Assembly (NCBI GenBank): GCA_963580455.1
Contig: OY756965.1
Span: forward strand, 23,906,902 to 23,970,901
DNA: 64,000 bases
Origin: Euonymus europaeus
Taxonomy: Eukaryota; Streptophyta; Magnoliopsida; Celastrales; Celastraceae
Direction: 5' to 3'
Shown: piece by piece, positions 39,854-51,340 of the stretch
Position numbering within the stretch: position 1 is the first letter of the stretch
How the letters are laid out: every line of letters begins with the position of its first letter
Translations under genes and position numbers: made by a program
The notes under the pieces: generated by a model
The model's database searches: none
The model's input: only the letters and a program-made list of their open reading frames with translations
What the model was told of the DNA's origin: nothing

Positions 39854-40429
39854 CCTGAAAAGTTCCACAAAAATAGTTAGAAACCACATAAACTAATACA
39901 GCAAATATTCAACATACAGAAAAAATTAACTACTAGATTAAATTAGATGACTTTCATCGAGTTTTCATGCAAAGCAGATACTTAATGTTTCTAAATAAAA
40001 GACTATCGAACAATTTATCCTTGCGAGATCCCTCAATCTAATATTCACCAGAATCAAGCTTAAATCAAACTTTTGACAGATTAAACATCATCTCTGATTC
40101 CCAAGTCAGATATAAAGATGATTATACAAAGAACAAAGAAAGTAATCCGAGTCCGGGGAGCTAAACACCTAAAATTCACAATTGAACTAATTACGTCAAA
40201 GATTTAATATTCAAACAAAATTCGAAGTTATAATTCGTTACCCCAAAATTCATGAGAAATGAAAGAAGCGGAGGCGAGATCACCGAATCACTTATCCTCG
40301 TTCACTTCCCGACTACGAGAGCTATAACCGGAAGGAGAACAAAAATGTAAGTATATTACAAAATTTGAAATTACACAGGAGAGAAAGTCAGAGATAGAGG
40401 GAGCTAGTGATAATCAGTAACCTCGCCAT
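39854..40429 (-). promoter_or_regulatory. 5' UTR intron and possible overlapping uORF of the hAT-derived gene
   Basis: A second ATG lies upstream at 40427-40429, just inside a probable leader exon that ends at 40422 (GCGAG|GTTAC). The next exon would begin at 39854 after TTTTCAG. Joining them gives an 18-codon open frame (MARQLLFLG...) that reads past the main ATG and stops at 39806, 16 nt inside the main coding sequence and out of its frame. This is inferred from splice motifs only. Confidence 0.45.
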
Positions 40430-41622
40430 TGATTTGATCGGCGACGATTGGAGTCTTCAAAAGCACACTGGAGCAAAGAGACTCAAAGAAGACGAAAGCG
40501 CGCGAGAAAAAATAGGGGGTGGAGGGAGAGATGGAAGCCAAAGGCAGAGCGAAGACTCAAAAATGAAAGATTGGCTATGGATCTAAGCCGGATCTGAGCC
40601 GAGACCAGAAGACAGAGAGAGAAACTTTTAAAATATTTTCTTAAAAAAAAAAAAAAAGGGTTCTCGACTTCGCGAAGCCGCTACGCTTGATGTGGACCGA
40701 AAGATTAAACTCTCTTCGTGTCGCTAAACCGGTTGGTTGATAAAAGTTTACGGCTGACAGTTTGACGCCATTCACGTAAAAAGCTCTTTGTCCGAGGCGC
40801 AGTGGCTTGGCTGGGATTGGGACTCGGTTTGGTTTCGGATGACCGAGCCCGCACGAGTCGTGCCCAGAGCCAGCTAACGCATTCAAATTTAGGGTTCGAT
40901 TTTTAAGCTCGTCATCCAACCAAAAATAATAATTCACATTTTTTCTCTAAAAAAAATAAAAAGTGTAAGGTTAAAAGTTGAAATATCAATATTTTTAACA
41001 CATTTTTGTGAACTGGATTTTCAAGTTTCAAGACGAGTTTGATGGCTGTCTAAGAGTTACAAATAAACTTAAAATTTAACCAAATTAAAATAGTATAAAT
41101 TGATTAAAATCTAAAATTTTAAAAAATTAAAATTAATCTACATAAGCATAGTTGATAATAAAACGCCAATCTTATTTTCTTAGAGTATGAAAAAAATAGC
41201 GTGACTCATTTGCAATGCATATAGTTATTACCCATGTCAATCTCATTATTGTGTCGACAGATTGAATTATGATCCATATTTTTAGATGAGAAATTTTGTA
41301 TCAATCCGAATTTAGATTCATATTGGATATTCAAATAGCAAATTTATATACAATTTTCCTCTATTAGGGAAAAAAAATGAACATATAAATTTTAAAACTT
41401 CAGAAAAATATTGGTCCAATACAAATGTGCACCAACAATGCCTAGGTCCATTGGGCCATAACAACAAACTTGGTCGGGCCCAAAAAGTTATTATCGCTTA
41501 GTAATAATACCTCTTATTTATGTACACGTGGCGTTTCTCGTATTTTAGTTTGAAAAACAAAATAGAGGTTTGAAAATTAGTTTTTTTATTATTATTTTTA
41601 ACAGGGACAGAAGTGTTTTTCG

Positions 41623-41668
<46 letters not shown>
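41623..41668. repeat. (ATT)n microsatellite
   Basis: About 15 uninterrupted ATT/TTA units. A useful polymorphic marker candidate; no functional role is visible. Confidence 0.92.
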
Positions 41669-41670
<2 letters not shown>

Positions 41671-42286
41671 TTATGACGATGATTTGGTGGTACACTCGCC
41701 ATTGCAAATATGTCAGCCTATCTAGAATACGTCAATTAATTAAGCCTCTAGCTAATGTCACAATCTATTAAAATATTGAGTATGCAACTAGACAGAGTCT
41801 TATAGTACGAATTAAATATACTTAAAAAAATTGGTAGTGTCATAGACCACACCACTATAGAATTTTATTTTTTTTGATGGGACACTATATAGAATATATA
41901 ATTGATTAGGAGAGAGTCTTATTTTGTCGGAGATTGTGAATTCGATTCCCATCAAATTCAGACATAAAATTATTGTGTTTATCTAATACGCATAGCCTAG
42001 TTCGTAATTTACAAACTATTTTATGCGCAAACACCTTGCCCCCCAATAGACTATGACTCATAGCATAGTGTATGAAAGACCGGGTTGGTGACAATTGATT
42101 GAATAGGATCATAGATTAGTCAAAAAATGTCACAATTTATCCTAGTATATATTTCATTTTAAAAAAAAACTACTATAGAATGTGCAAATTTAAGGGTCAA
42201 AAGTATAATTAAACGAAAATGTAAGGGAGAAAGAAAAAAAAAACCGAAAGTGAAGAAGACCCTGATCCCATCGTCCAATTTTTTAA

Positions 42287-42344
42287 GGAGCACGTCATCG
42301 ATCACACAAATGGACACATGCATTTTCAGCCGATGACGTGCTCC
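42287..42344. repeat. Perfect 14-bp inverted repeat around a 30-bp loop
   Basis: GGAGCACGTCATCG (42287-42300) is matched exactly on the other strand at 42331-42344 (CGATGACGTGCTCC). Each arm contains the ACGTCA / TGACGT core bound by plant bZIP (TGA/ACGT) factors. No gene is close enough to assign a role. Confidence 0.75.
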
Positions 42345-42504
42345 ATGCATGAGGGGCTATTAAAAAAGTAACACGATCGAACGGTTTAAGATTTTCCACC
42401 ATGTATTAATTATTTATACTCCCAGCATGACCAATTTTCTCTGAAGGAGGTGGGAGGTAGACGTGACATTATTAATTAGTCCAACCACGTTGTTTTATGT
42501 TGAT

Positions 42505-42600
42505 CACTACAACAGAAGTCTCTGGGTCGTCGCTTTAAAACCGTCAGGAATATTTCAAAAGTGTCGTTATTTAATAGAGCAACCTAAGGCCACTGAGAAC
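42505..42600 (+). mobile_element. CACTA-like terminal sequence, relic
   Basis: CACTACAACAGAAGTC followed by GTCGCTTTAAAACC resembles the conserved CACTA terminus and the sub-terminal repeats of En/Spm-type elements. The matching right end was not found, so only an end fragment may be present. Confidence 0.35.
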
Positions 42601-43237
42601 TATGAGAGAATCAACACAAGATTCATCATTTGAAAAACTATTTTGAAAAATTTATTCAAAGATTTCACTCAGACTCATATGAAAAGGGCTTTCAGAGTAG
42701 AGTCCATGCAATGTAAATGATTTTAGACTCCATTCACGATTGCTATAAGAGAGAGTTTCGAGCACGTCTCAATCTCTAAATAATGTTTCAACTGATTTGA
42801 GTGTTGGAGCATCCTTTTAAAAATTTATCTTTGAGACTCCTCGATTCTTGTTTTCTCATGTGCATTCCTCAAATCATAGTTAAAAAGTTATCTGTTGATG
42901 CTAACCGTATGAACTCATACGACAACAAGACCAAACTAATTTTGGACGTCATCATCATGAGTAAATAATAAATCTTGATCGCCTTAATTTATTGGAGCCA
43001 TTTTTAGTCGAGTTGCCTCTTTGACAATAAAGAAAATGAAGTACGTGTTGATAGGGCGTTTTCAAGTTGTTTATACGCTATCAAAACTGTCATTCTATTG
43101 AACACACACTATATATTCTATACAAAATGAATCAAATCTTTTGAGGATGCCTGACTCTTATTTTGTCTCTTACACAAGGTTATATGAACACAACCACCGA
43201 CTTGTCGATTCAATCATGCATATATATATATAAATAT

Positions 43238-43760
43238 TGTTAGGAATTGATCAAAAAAGTTGGACTAGTTCTTTTGCTACAAAAAGAATCCTTGTTTTGT
43301 GGAAACACGTTTCCAAGTTGGTTTCTAATTATGAATGTAATTGGTAACATATTTGTAATTGGAAACATCTTGGGTAGGAATTCCTAGGTAGAATATAATT
43401 GGAAGACGTGACACTTCTAAAAATACTAGGGGATTACTAGGTTTATGGGTGTGTTGTGGGTGCAAAAGATAGAGACTTCTAGGGGCGGTGTGCGGTGAGC
43501 ACAAAGAGAAAATAATGGGTTTTATTTTCGGGGTTTGCCTAGATTTCTTGGTGAGGGAAAATTAGGACTGTGTGGTTATACAAATTTTCTACATAGTGGA
43601 ATTGTTCTCTCGGTTGTCTTTTGATAGCACCCGTGGTTTTTCTCCGGATTTTGAGTTTTCCACGTTAAATTATTGTGCCGTGATTGTTGCACTTTTCTGT
43701 TTCAATTTTCTCTATTATCGTGTGAATTTCTGCACCAAAGATACTGAAATTCTTCCAACA
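43238..43760 (+). mobile_element. Solo LTR, Copia-like (523 bp)
   Basis: The sequence starts TGTTAGGAATTG and ends TTCTTCCAACA, the TG...CA ends of an LTR. The 3' third has the 'CCGGATTTTGAGTTTTCCACG' style text typical of plant Copia LTR ends. No primer-binding site follows and no internal coding region lies on either side, so it is a recombined solo LTR. The flanking pentamers AATAT and TATAT differ at one position. Confidence 0.7.
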
Positions 43761-43888
43761 TATATAAATTTCTATATCAATCCATTTAGGTGCTGTTCGA
43801 TTTCATTGTGACAATTATAATAGAAATCCTATTACGCCTAATTAGAATACAAATTTTTAACATGTATTGTGATTCTAAATTATATGTA

Positions 43889-44965
43889 GGTTTTTTTGGT
43901 GAAAAGTCTTTTAAATAGTCTTGGTATTCCATTTAGTCTATTAGAGTTTATAACCCAATAAGTCCTTTACTAATTGCACTTTATTCCATTAAAGAAAATT
44001 TTACGTGAAATACATGTTTAATACCTTTTTCACCCTTATTTATTATCATTGACTTGGGGGCACGGTTGATAGCTTGCGTTGGTCTTTGTCCTGTCCTGCT
44101 ATGGGCTATGGTTGTACAAGGCCAAATATTTTTGAAATCCTATAATTTTTTTGATGTATTTTGTGAAATTATCTGATTTTTTTTTTTTGCTAAATTTTAA
44201 AAACTCATCTGTTTTGTTTTAGTGAGTTTTGCGAAATCCTCTGAATTTTGGGTAAGTTTGGAAAATTCTTTGAATTCTGGGTAACTTTAAAAAAATCTTC
44301 TAAGTTCATTCAGAGGATTTGATGAATGAACATTTAAACATATCGATCATGGGTCTTATTGAAAAATATTTTTCGCAAAATCCTCTGAATTATTGGTAAA
44401 TTTGCAAAATCCTCTGAATTTTGGATAAGTTTGAGAAATCCTCTAAATTTTTAGTTTTTTTTGTTTGATTTTCAAAAATCCTATAGTTTTTTTTTTGACA
44501 TATTTTATGAAATCCTCTGAATTGTTTTGGTTAATTTTGAAAATTCATCTGATTTGTTTTGGTGAGTTTTGCAAAATCCTCTTAATTTTTGGTTAAGTTT
44601 GAGAAATCCTCTGAATTCTGGGTAACATTGAGAAATCCTCTGAGTTCATTTAGAGGATTTGACCAATGAACATTTAAACATGTGGATCATGAGTCTCATT
44701 GAAAAGAGTTTTTCGTGCTGATTATAAATCTATTTTTTTTAAAAAAAATCCGACTTGTATTTTGAGAGATAAAAATGTTTTAAATTTTTTAAAAGAAAAA
44801 AATAAAAAGAATCTGATGATGTCAGCATATGTCATATACATAATGATTTATTGGAATAAGGGTAGTTTTGTCCAAAATTATTTAAGGGATGTTTTGGAAT
44901 ATTGAAAGATTGAATATAGTGAATGGAATACTCATTTTTATAAAAGGATTTATTGGCGAATCCCC
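43889..44965. mobile_element. Mutator-like non-autonomous element (1,077 bp) with 9-bp target duplication
   Basis: TTATATGTA occurs immediately left (43880-43888) and right (44966-44974). The ends are degenerate inverted repeats, GGTTTTTTTGGTGAAAAG and, on the other strand, GGGGATTCGCCAATAAA. A shared inner block GTATTCCATT lies about 40 bp in from each end. A 9-bp duplication is the mark of Mutator-like elements. No transposase or captured gene is recognisable. The interior is a tandem duplication of about 341 bp built from shorter AAATCCTCTGAATT-type units. Confidence 0.68.
44136..44704. repeat. 341-bp tandem duplication with ~30-bp subrepeats
   Basis: Copy A starts at 44136 (AATCCTATAATTTTTT) and copy B at 44477 (AATCCTATAGTTTTTT). 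Both run through GAACATTTAAACAT and on to TCATTGAAAA. Each copy contains several degenerate units based on GAAATCCTCTGAATTTTGG. Copy B ends about 130 bp short of a full unit. Confidence 0.8.
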
Positions 44966-45358
44966 TTATATGTATTGTGATTCTAATTAAATTTTATAAT
45001 ATATGTAAGTATCGGTTATGTAATTATTAAAAAATAGTTTTATATACAAATTTCGACAGCTCATTAGGCAAGTTGAAAGGTTTGTAATCTCGAATTTTAA
45101 ATTTGAACCCTTTCCCTTCGCCTTATTAAAAGGAAATTCATATAAATTGAGTATAAATGAAAAATTGAAAACCAATCAGGAATTTTATTTATTAAAAGAA
45201 AATTCATATAAATTGAGTATAAATGAAAACCAATCGGGAATTTTATGGTCAAACTCAAACGTATGTTTGGATAGATACAGAGAGAGAAAGTGGGAGGACA
45301 ACTCATGAGACGTGACACTATCAACCCTCCCACAACATGACAAAAATGCCCAAACTCT

Positions 45359-45363
<5 letters not shown>

Positions 45364-45395
<32 letters not shown>
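45364..45395. repeat. (GA)n microsatellite upstream of the USP-like gene
   Basis: About 16 AG units lie 55-86 bp before the USP-like start codon, probably in its 5' UTR. A long minus-strand open frame across it is a repeat artefact. Confidence 0.88.
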
Positions 45396-45400
<5 letters not shown>

Positions 45401-45449
45401 ACTCCTATAAGTCTAGACTCTAGAGGGAGAAACAATTTTGATTGGATTA

Positions 45450-47344
45450 ATGGAGGATGTGAGAAACATAGTGGTAGTAGTAGAAGATGTTGATGCGGCA
45501 AGAACAGCACTTGAATGGGCTCTCCACAACCTCCTTCGTCACGGAGATTTGATTACTCTGCTTCATGTATTCTCTCCTGTAAAATCAAGGAGTAAGAAAA
45601 AAATTAGGCTTCTTCGACTGCAAGGCTACCAGTTAGCGCTCTCGTTCAAAGACATTTGCCACAATAACTTCTTCAATGTAAGTCCTAATTTATTGATTGA
45701 AACAACCAATTGTGTTTGTGTAATCGTGTGACTAATTTTGTTTAATTGTTTTATTATATAGATGCGATAATCAGAGAAATTGTGTTACACAGACAAATAT
45801 TGAGATCATTGTCGCCGAAGGAGATGCACATGGAGGGAGGATTGTGGCGCTGGTGCGGGAGATCGGTGCGTCTGTGCTTGTTGTTGGTCTCCATGAACAC
45901 AGCTTTCTTTACAAGTGAGTTCAATGTCATCAATCTTCATGTCTATTCAAATAGTGTTCATTTTGATTTAGGGTTTCAGTGAGAATTGTGATTTTCAATC
46001 ACAGAACAAATTGTTTTTGTGAATGAGGTCAATTTAATTTGCTACAATTTGAGCAAAATTGTGCATGGAAGCATTAAATTTCATAGCAATTCTGATGTTC
46101 TGTAGATTATTGTGACTGGAAATTCTGCGATTTCGGTAAATTTCAGCTTCTGAGGAAGGTGCAGGAAATTAATGTTCAAATGGTTGATGGGGGGTTCTGC
46201 AAATAGGTAACATTAATTGAATACTCAAAGCTTGACATTTTTAAGGGTAGGATCAAATTGGGACAATATGGGGACACACACGTGACAAGAATGGGTGTTT
46301 GTCTGTTTGAGCTAGGAAATGGTCTCTCTCTGACCAAATTGCAGGAAAATTTGGTATCTCTACAGTGTCAGGAAAAGTCCCCTTTTCAATGAAAGATTGA
46401 CGAAAGTGTCCACTAGAGGAAATTTTTTATTTTTTTTTAACTATTGGACCATAAAAAAGCAAAATTTTTATTTTTCATCGTGTGGAGACTCAATTCTCAA
46501 GGCCTTGTTTTCTTTCTCGTGTGTAGGTTGGCTTTGACAAATGACAATATTGCAGACAGCTTCAGTTGCAAAGTATTAGCAATCAAGCCTCCCATAACAC
46601 CTCCATTGAGAAGCAGGAGCAGTAGTGCAACGATACTAACCACACAAGGCAGTTCAACCAACATGGACTTTTCAATGATTGAGATTGCCAGATTAGAGTG
46701 AGTTTTCTATCCAACTATTACCTCACTCCCCCTACCTGCTCATCTTTTGTATTGTACATGATTTGGTGTACTTTATTCACTTATTTAATGGTATTAATGA
46801 GTCAGATTCCTTAAAATTATGCCAACTACTTTTAAAATATTGGTCTAAGAAGTCATCATGAGTCTGAAAAATGACCCAAAGGAAGCCTTTCCTACAGGTA
46901 CATTATGGTCGATGTGCAGATGAGTCCAGAAAAGTCTGCTGAACTCAATTGTGAGATTGGTGGGAATCTATGGTTTTATGTGTATGTCTATAAGCAATAA
47001 ATATTAAACAAAGCATGCATTAGGTACCCATTTTCATTTGCATATATCACAAATGTAGTATAATAATAGGGCACTAAAGAATCACGGCACCCTCAACCCC
47101 TGAATATAATTAAGTAAAATAGACAAATAGTTAATGAGGGATAGGATATACAGTCATGATATGGAGAGTCCCCACATTTCTGGCTTTGCAGCTTCAAACA
47201 TGTCTCTGTCATTGGCTAGTTCTAATTGTTCAATTTTGTGAATGCAGGATCCCTGAAGTTCCTCCACCTAAAATTCCCTACAGAATCTGCCCAAGTCCAT
47301 ATGCAATAATCTGGAGATCAAAAAAGTCCAGGAGGAAAGGGTAG
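45450..47344 (+). CDS. Universal stress protein-like (adenine nucleotide alpha-hydrolase fold)
   Basis: Four exons (45450-45677, 45793-45914, 46527-46697, 47248-47344) give 205 aa in phase. The start MEDVRNIVVVVEDVDAART is a Rossmann-like first strand with the loop and helix of the USP fold. The middle has IVAEGDAHGGRIVALVREIG and VLVVGLHEHSFLYK, a close match to plant USP-fold proteins. The usual ATP-binding pattern G-x2-G-x9-G-S/T is absent, so nucleotide binding is doubtful. The C-terminal extension ends PPPKIPYRICPSPYAIIWRS then SKKSRRKG-type basic residues, a plant-specific tail. Two acceptors keep the frame for exon 2; 45793 (FFN-TNIEII) was preferred to 45775 because it reads like the family. 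Its function is unknown. Confidence 0.85.
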
Positions 47345-47905
47345 ATCTTCAATTTGAAGAGAGTCTCAATATTCATCTCAGACTCAGAGGCATTGGTTTT
47401 GCTCACTGGGTTCACTTAAATAACATCAATTATTTTCTTTTGGTGGGGTTTGGATAGGACTTCAAAATTGTCTCACAACAAAGTAGCTGATACAAATGAA
47501 ATACTGGAATTAACATGATACAGCTGTTTTCAAAGGATGAGTTGTCTCATTTTTCTTGTACACAGAGATAAATGAAATAACAATACAGATCTATAATTCC
47601 AGGGATACATTCCATTAGTTGTTTCAGAGTGTCATGGGAGATGGTGATTAATCTCAACCCTACTTATGTACACATTCCCCAATTACCACAAACATGTGTA
47701 GAAGCTAATTGCCTTTTTATACAAACAAACAATGCAATTAAACATTATTTTGCAGCAATGCGGTTACTCTATTTTCCACCGAAATCAACCATGTTAGTAT
47801 TAACCTGCAAAGAAGACCATCAAGGGGCCACGCATTAATAAATTCGTTTTATAGTGGTCCATACACTATAGTGGTGGAAAAATATATACATCCACATACA
47901 GTTCA

Positions 47906-48166
47906 CTCAAGCTAGACAATATAAAACATTCATCCCTTAATACTCCCACAAACTCTTAAATGAAACAATCTGACAGCTCAACAAGTGCAGCGAGCGAGCC
48001 ATGATCCAAGAAATGGGTGGAGGTAAAGCAGTCCAACTCAAACTAGACAATATAGAACATTCATCCCTTAATACTCCCCTAACTTGTGAATGACACAATT
48101 TGACAGCTCAACAAGTGCAACGAGCGAGCCATGATCCAAGAAATGAGTGGAGGTAAAGCCTTCCAA
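47906..48166. repeat. 131-bp tandem duplication
   Basis: Copy 1 is at 47906-48036 and copy 2 at 48037-48166. Both contain CATTCATCCCTTAATACTCC and CAACAAGTGCARCGAGCGAGC, with a few substitutions. A short minus-strand open frame spans copy 2. It may be part of a 3' UTR. Confidence 0.88.
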
Positions 48167-48321
48167 AAATATATCGCTAGGGGATCGCTCTGAAACCATG
48201 AATCTATTAATAACATATGCAACATTGCATATTTTCGATTTGAAGGCATACATCAGGGCATTTCACAAAACCACTGCTACACTGCACACATAGGCCAAAG
48301 ATACTCTCAGTGAGTAACTAA

Positions 48322-48682
48322 GGGTTCGTTTAGATTATAGTATGCTGGATAGCGTATAAGCTCTTAAATAAACTATGCGTTGTTTTGTTGAGCATAAGTT
48401 TTAATAGCGTATAAACTGTCAATTTACTATGAGAGGTATATAAATTAGTTTAATAACGAAATAAAAACTATTAAATATGAGTCTTGTTGGAAAAAACTTT
48501 ATGCGTTGAGTTCAAATATGTAATTTTTTTTCAAAATCAAACATATTTTGAGAGATAAAATGAAAAATGTGTAAGAGAACAGGAGCAATAAATGAAATCG
48601 ACAGAATTTTTTTTGGTATGTAACTGATGTGATTCAATGAAATTAAGCTTATAAGCTAACAAACTCTAATCGAAACAGGGGC
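48322..48682. mobile_element. Tourist-like MITE (361 bp), TAA target site
   Basis: GGGTTCGTTTAGATTATAG at the left and, on the other strand, GCCCCTGTTTCGATTAGAG at the right form imperfect inverted ends. TAA lies directly outside both (48319-48321 and 48683-48685), as for PIF/Harbinger MITEs. There is no coding capacity. It lies just beyond the mtSSB 3' end. Confidence 0.72.
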
Positions 48683-48864
48683 TAAGATTCACTGGTTTAT
48701 TGGTCAGACAACTGGCAAATGCAAATTTCATTTCCCAGCATTTCCTGCTTCCATAACGTCAATGCTTCATCAAATACAGAAATAAAATGCCGACTCAGAA
48801 AGGTTCAAAATAATTACAAAAATGAGAATAAGTTCTCTTTGAATGCCAAGTTCCTCCATCAGAT

Positions 48865-51151
48865 CTAGTAATAGCCAACGCCCCTAAATTCTGATGAACT
48901 TGATTGCTGGTCATCCTCACCACCCTTGCCGAGAAACACCAGACGACCTGCATAAAGTAAATACATTAAAGTCTAAAGATGACCGTGACCATAATCAAAA
49001 TACGCATAAACACAATTCAATATATAAACACAATCCAATATCAGCGTGCCTTCATCAACAATGCGGTCAGCCTTCTACAAAAGTAGACTACCTTACTTTC
49101 TCTCTCACACTCTCACATAGACATACTTTTTTTCTTCTTCAGAATTCAGGTAAGCAAATGAATGAGAGAGAGAGAGAGAGAGATTGCTTATCAAAAAAAA
49201 AAAAAAGAGAGATTACATATGCCCATGGGCAATCAAGGAGATTTTCTAATTTTTGCAAAATTAATTAAATGGATTAAAGATTGTCGAATGTACCATTTCG
49301 ACGTATTGCAATCTCTCTTATCCGTCGAACAAGACCAGTGACTGGATCGGTGAAGATTTTGGTCTCCAAGTTTCCCTCCAAATATATAATTGAACTACAA
49401 TGAACCAAAATTGAAGACATTAAGAGATTTCACACAAATGCAAATGATCACAAACGAAAGCTACAGGCGACAGAGAGTCAAGTGCACCAATCCTTTCAAG
49501 AATATAATAACCACAAATGATCCACGAATTACAAGTGAAAATTATTCAGCAATGCCGCAACAAGAAGGTTGTAAATACAACTAGGAAAAAGGAACAAGCA
49601 AGAAGAAACTATTAGTGGCACAGACAACTCAAGCTGTAAAAATTAAGTAAATCAGACAGACACTTATTTGTTTGTGATACTTCTAATTAAGCTACAAATA
49701 ATTTGCAACAACAGAAAGAGAAATAAATACACCCATAACTAAGCAAAATTGGACGAATATTGAAAAAGTTCAAAGGTAAGAAAGGAGAAATTTGTCACGT
49801 TGCGTAAGCACCCTCTCATTGATCATTCGACATGAAAAAATTACCAAGCAATGTGAACTAAATTTGAATACTACAACAACCACCAGCTTCCCTCATATCG
49901 AGCATAAAATCTTAACCAGACATTAAATACCCCTTGGCTCTTTGCTATATACTCTCAAGTCCAAGATTTATACGTCACAAATCATGATCCCCTAAAAATG
50001 TAAAAGGATTCAGCTACACAAGGACTACGAATACTGAACCAAAGAATATTCATTCAAAAAATTAAACTGAAAGAATATTTTAAAAAATAACAGGTTGTTG
50101 TAGACACAAAACACCACAACTTCGAATGCTTAAACACCCCCAAATCAATTACAATGTCAAGACATGAGATTTGGGCTGTCCTTTCAATTTTGACATGTAA
50201 AGTTGAATTGTCCAAGTATTCAGCCATAAATTATACTCTTCACATTATAATTTATAAAAATCTAAGAAAAACCATTATAGATGCGTCAAAAAGCAAGAAA
50301 TTATTTCCAATTAGACATGCTTCAACATTCATAATTGGCACAAGGTTTATATATACTGGCTTTACATGTGTGATGAATTTTCATGAAGTGTAACCGCTAA
50401 AAACAGAAAAAGGCTCTTAAAGTAAAACCTCACCCGGGTAGAGCATGCTTCACGGCAATATCCCCCAGCCTGTCTGGATATACAGAAACCCTATGCCACT
50501 GAACAGCACATCGATTTGCATAATCCCTGGGCTCCTCATTATTAAGTGGCCTGCGATTATTGCGAATCCCACCAGTTCCAACTGAAAACAGTGTGACCGA
50601 TCTCCCACTGCGCAGCTTCTTCTTTATCGGACTCTGCCCCACTTGACCCACAATTATTGCCTAAAACCACACGCACAACAAACTGATAAACCAAAACCCC
50701 TCAATCTCATCAACAATAACAATTTCCGAGTGAAATTAAATGTTCGAGTAAAGTATGATGGCGAAGATTAGCAAACGGGTTACTGTATTCAACATCACTA
50801 TACCCCAACAAACCAAGTTAATATTCATGAAAACACCGAAAATGTTGACGATGGAGTGAGTAAATGCACCTTGTAAATGCCCATGTCAAGGCCGTTCTCG
50901 AGTGGCCAATAAAAAATCTCCCGTTTCTCTCCCGATCCCTCAGGTGATGATGCAGACGATGATTGTGGTGGCTGTTGGGATGCGTCAGGAACTGGGTTGT
51001 TGTCCAAGTCCAATTCCGAATTGTCATGGTCGGAACCCTCGTGAGACGAAAGGCTGGTGGAGAAAGGCACAGAAATCTGAGAAATTTTAGGGCTGATGGA
51101 GAACAGAGAGCGACAGAGTCTTCTTGAGAGGGTACCAACCGTACCTGCCAT
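48865..51151 (-). CDS. MTSSB: Mitochondrial single-stranded DNA-binding protein
   Basis: mtSSB coats single-stranded DNA during organelle DNA replication and repair. Four exons (51151-50870, 50660-50434, 49394-49294, 48947-48865) encode 230 aa in phase. Residues 1 to about 35 are Ser/Arg-rich and almost free of acidic residues (LSRRLCRSLFSISPK), a likely mitochondrial presequence. A Ser/Pro/Asp-rich linker follows. The OB-fold then begins near FYWPLENGLDMGIYKAIIVGQVG and includes VTLFSVGT, CAVQWHRVSVYPDRLG and YLEGNLETKIFTDPVTG. The tail ends in FRGVGYY. The family match is to the plant bacterial-type SSB (AT4G11060 in Arabidopsis as I recall). A GA microsatellite lies in intron 3 at 49164-49182. 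Confidence 0.92.
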
Positions 51152-51340
51152 TGTTTTGAGAAATGAGTGCTTCGTTCTCTGTAGTGATTTAGGGTTTTGG
51201 AGTCTTAAACCCTAGTGGCTGGAAATGACAGTTTTTTTTCCCTTAATTTTTCATTATGTTTTGTGATTTTGTCTCCGGCTTTAAAATACTTAAAAACTGC
51301 TTAAATAACAAAATATTTTTTTTAATAAAGGAGAACCTTA

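Larger units (their letters stand above)
39822..45449. other. Transposon-rich intergenic region, 5.6 kb
   Basis: Beyond the leader exon and promoter of the hAT-derived gene (to about 40650, with a poly-A run at 40641-40657) this region holds no gene I recognise. It contains a TTA microsatellite, a perfect hairpin, a CACTA-like end, a solo LTR and a Mutator-like element, listed separately. Confidence 0.6.
47345..48864. other. Convergent spacer between USP-like gene and mtSSB
   Basis: This holds the 3' flanks of two convergent genes plus a 131-bp tandem duplication and a MITE. A short open frame at 47629-47838 has no family resemblance. Confidence 0.5.

Noticed and set aside
41905..41960. tRNA-like B box (GAATTCGATTCCC) suggesting a SINE
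   Set aside because: No A box at the right distance and no SINE core; similar B-box-like text occurs near 61480 and 45090, so chance or deep decay is likely.
43572..43811. 79-codon open frame
   Set aside because: It lies within the solo LTR and has no coding meaning.
45097..45510. 137-codon minus-strand open frame
   Set aside because: It crosses the GA microsatellite and the USP-like first exon; it is low in complexity (Leu/Ser).
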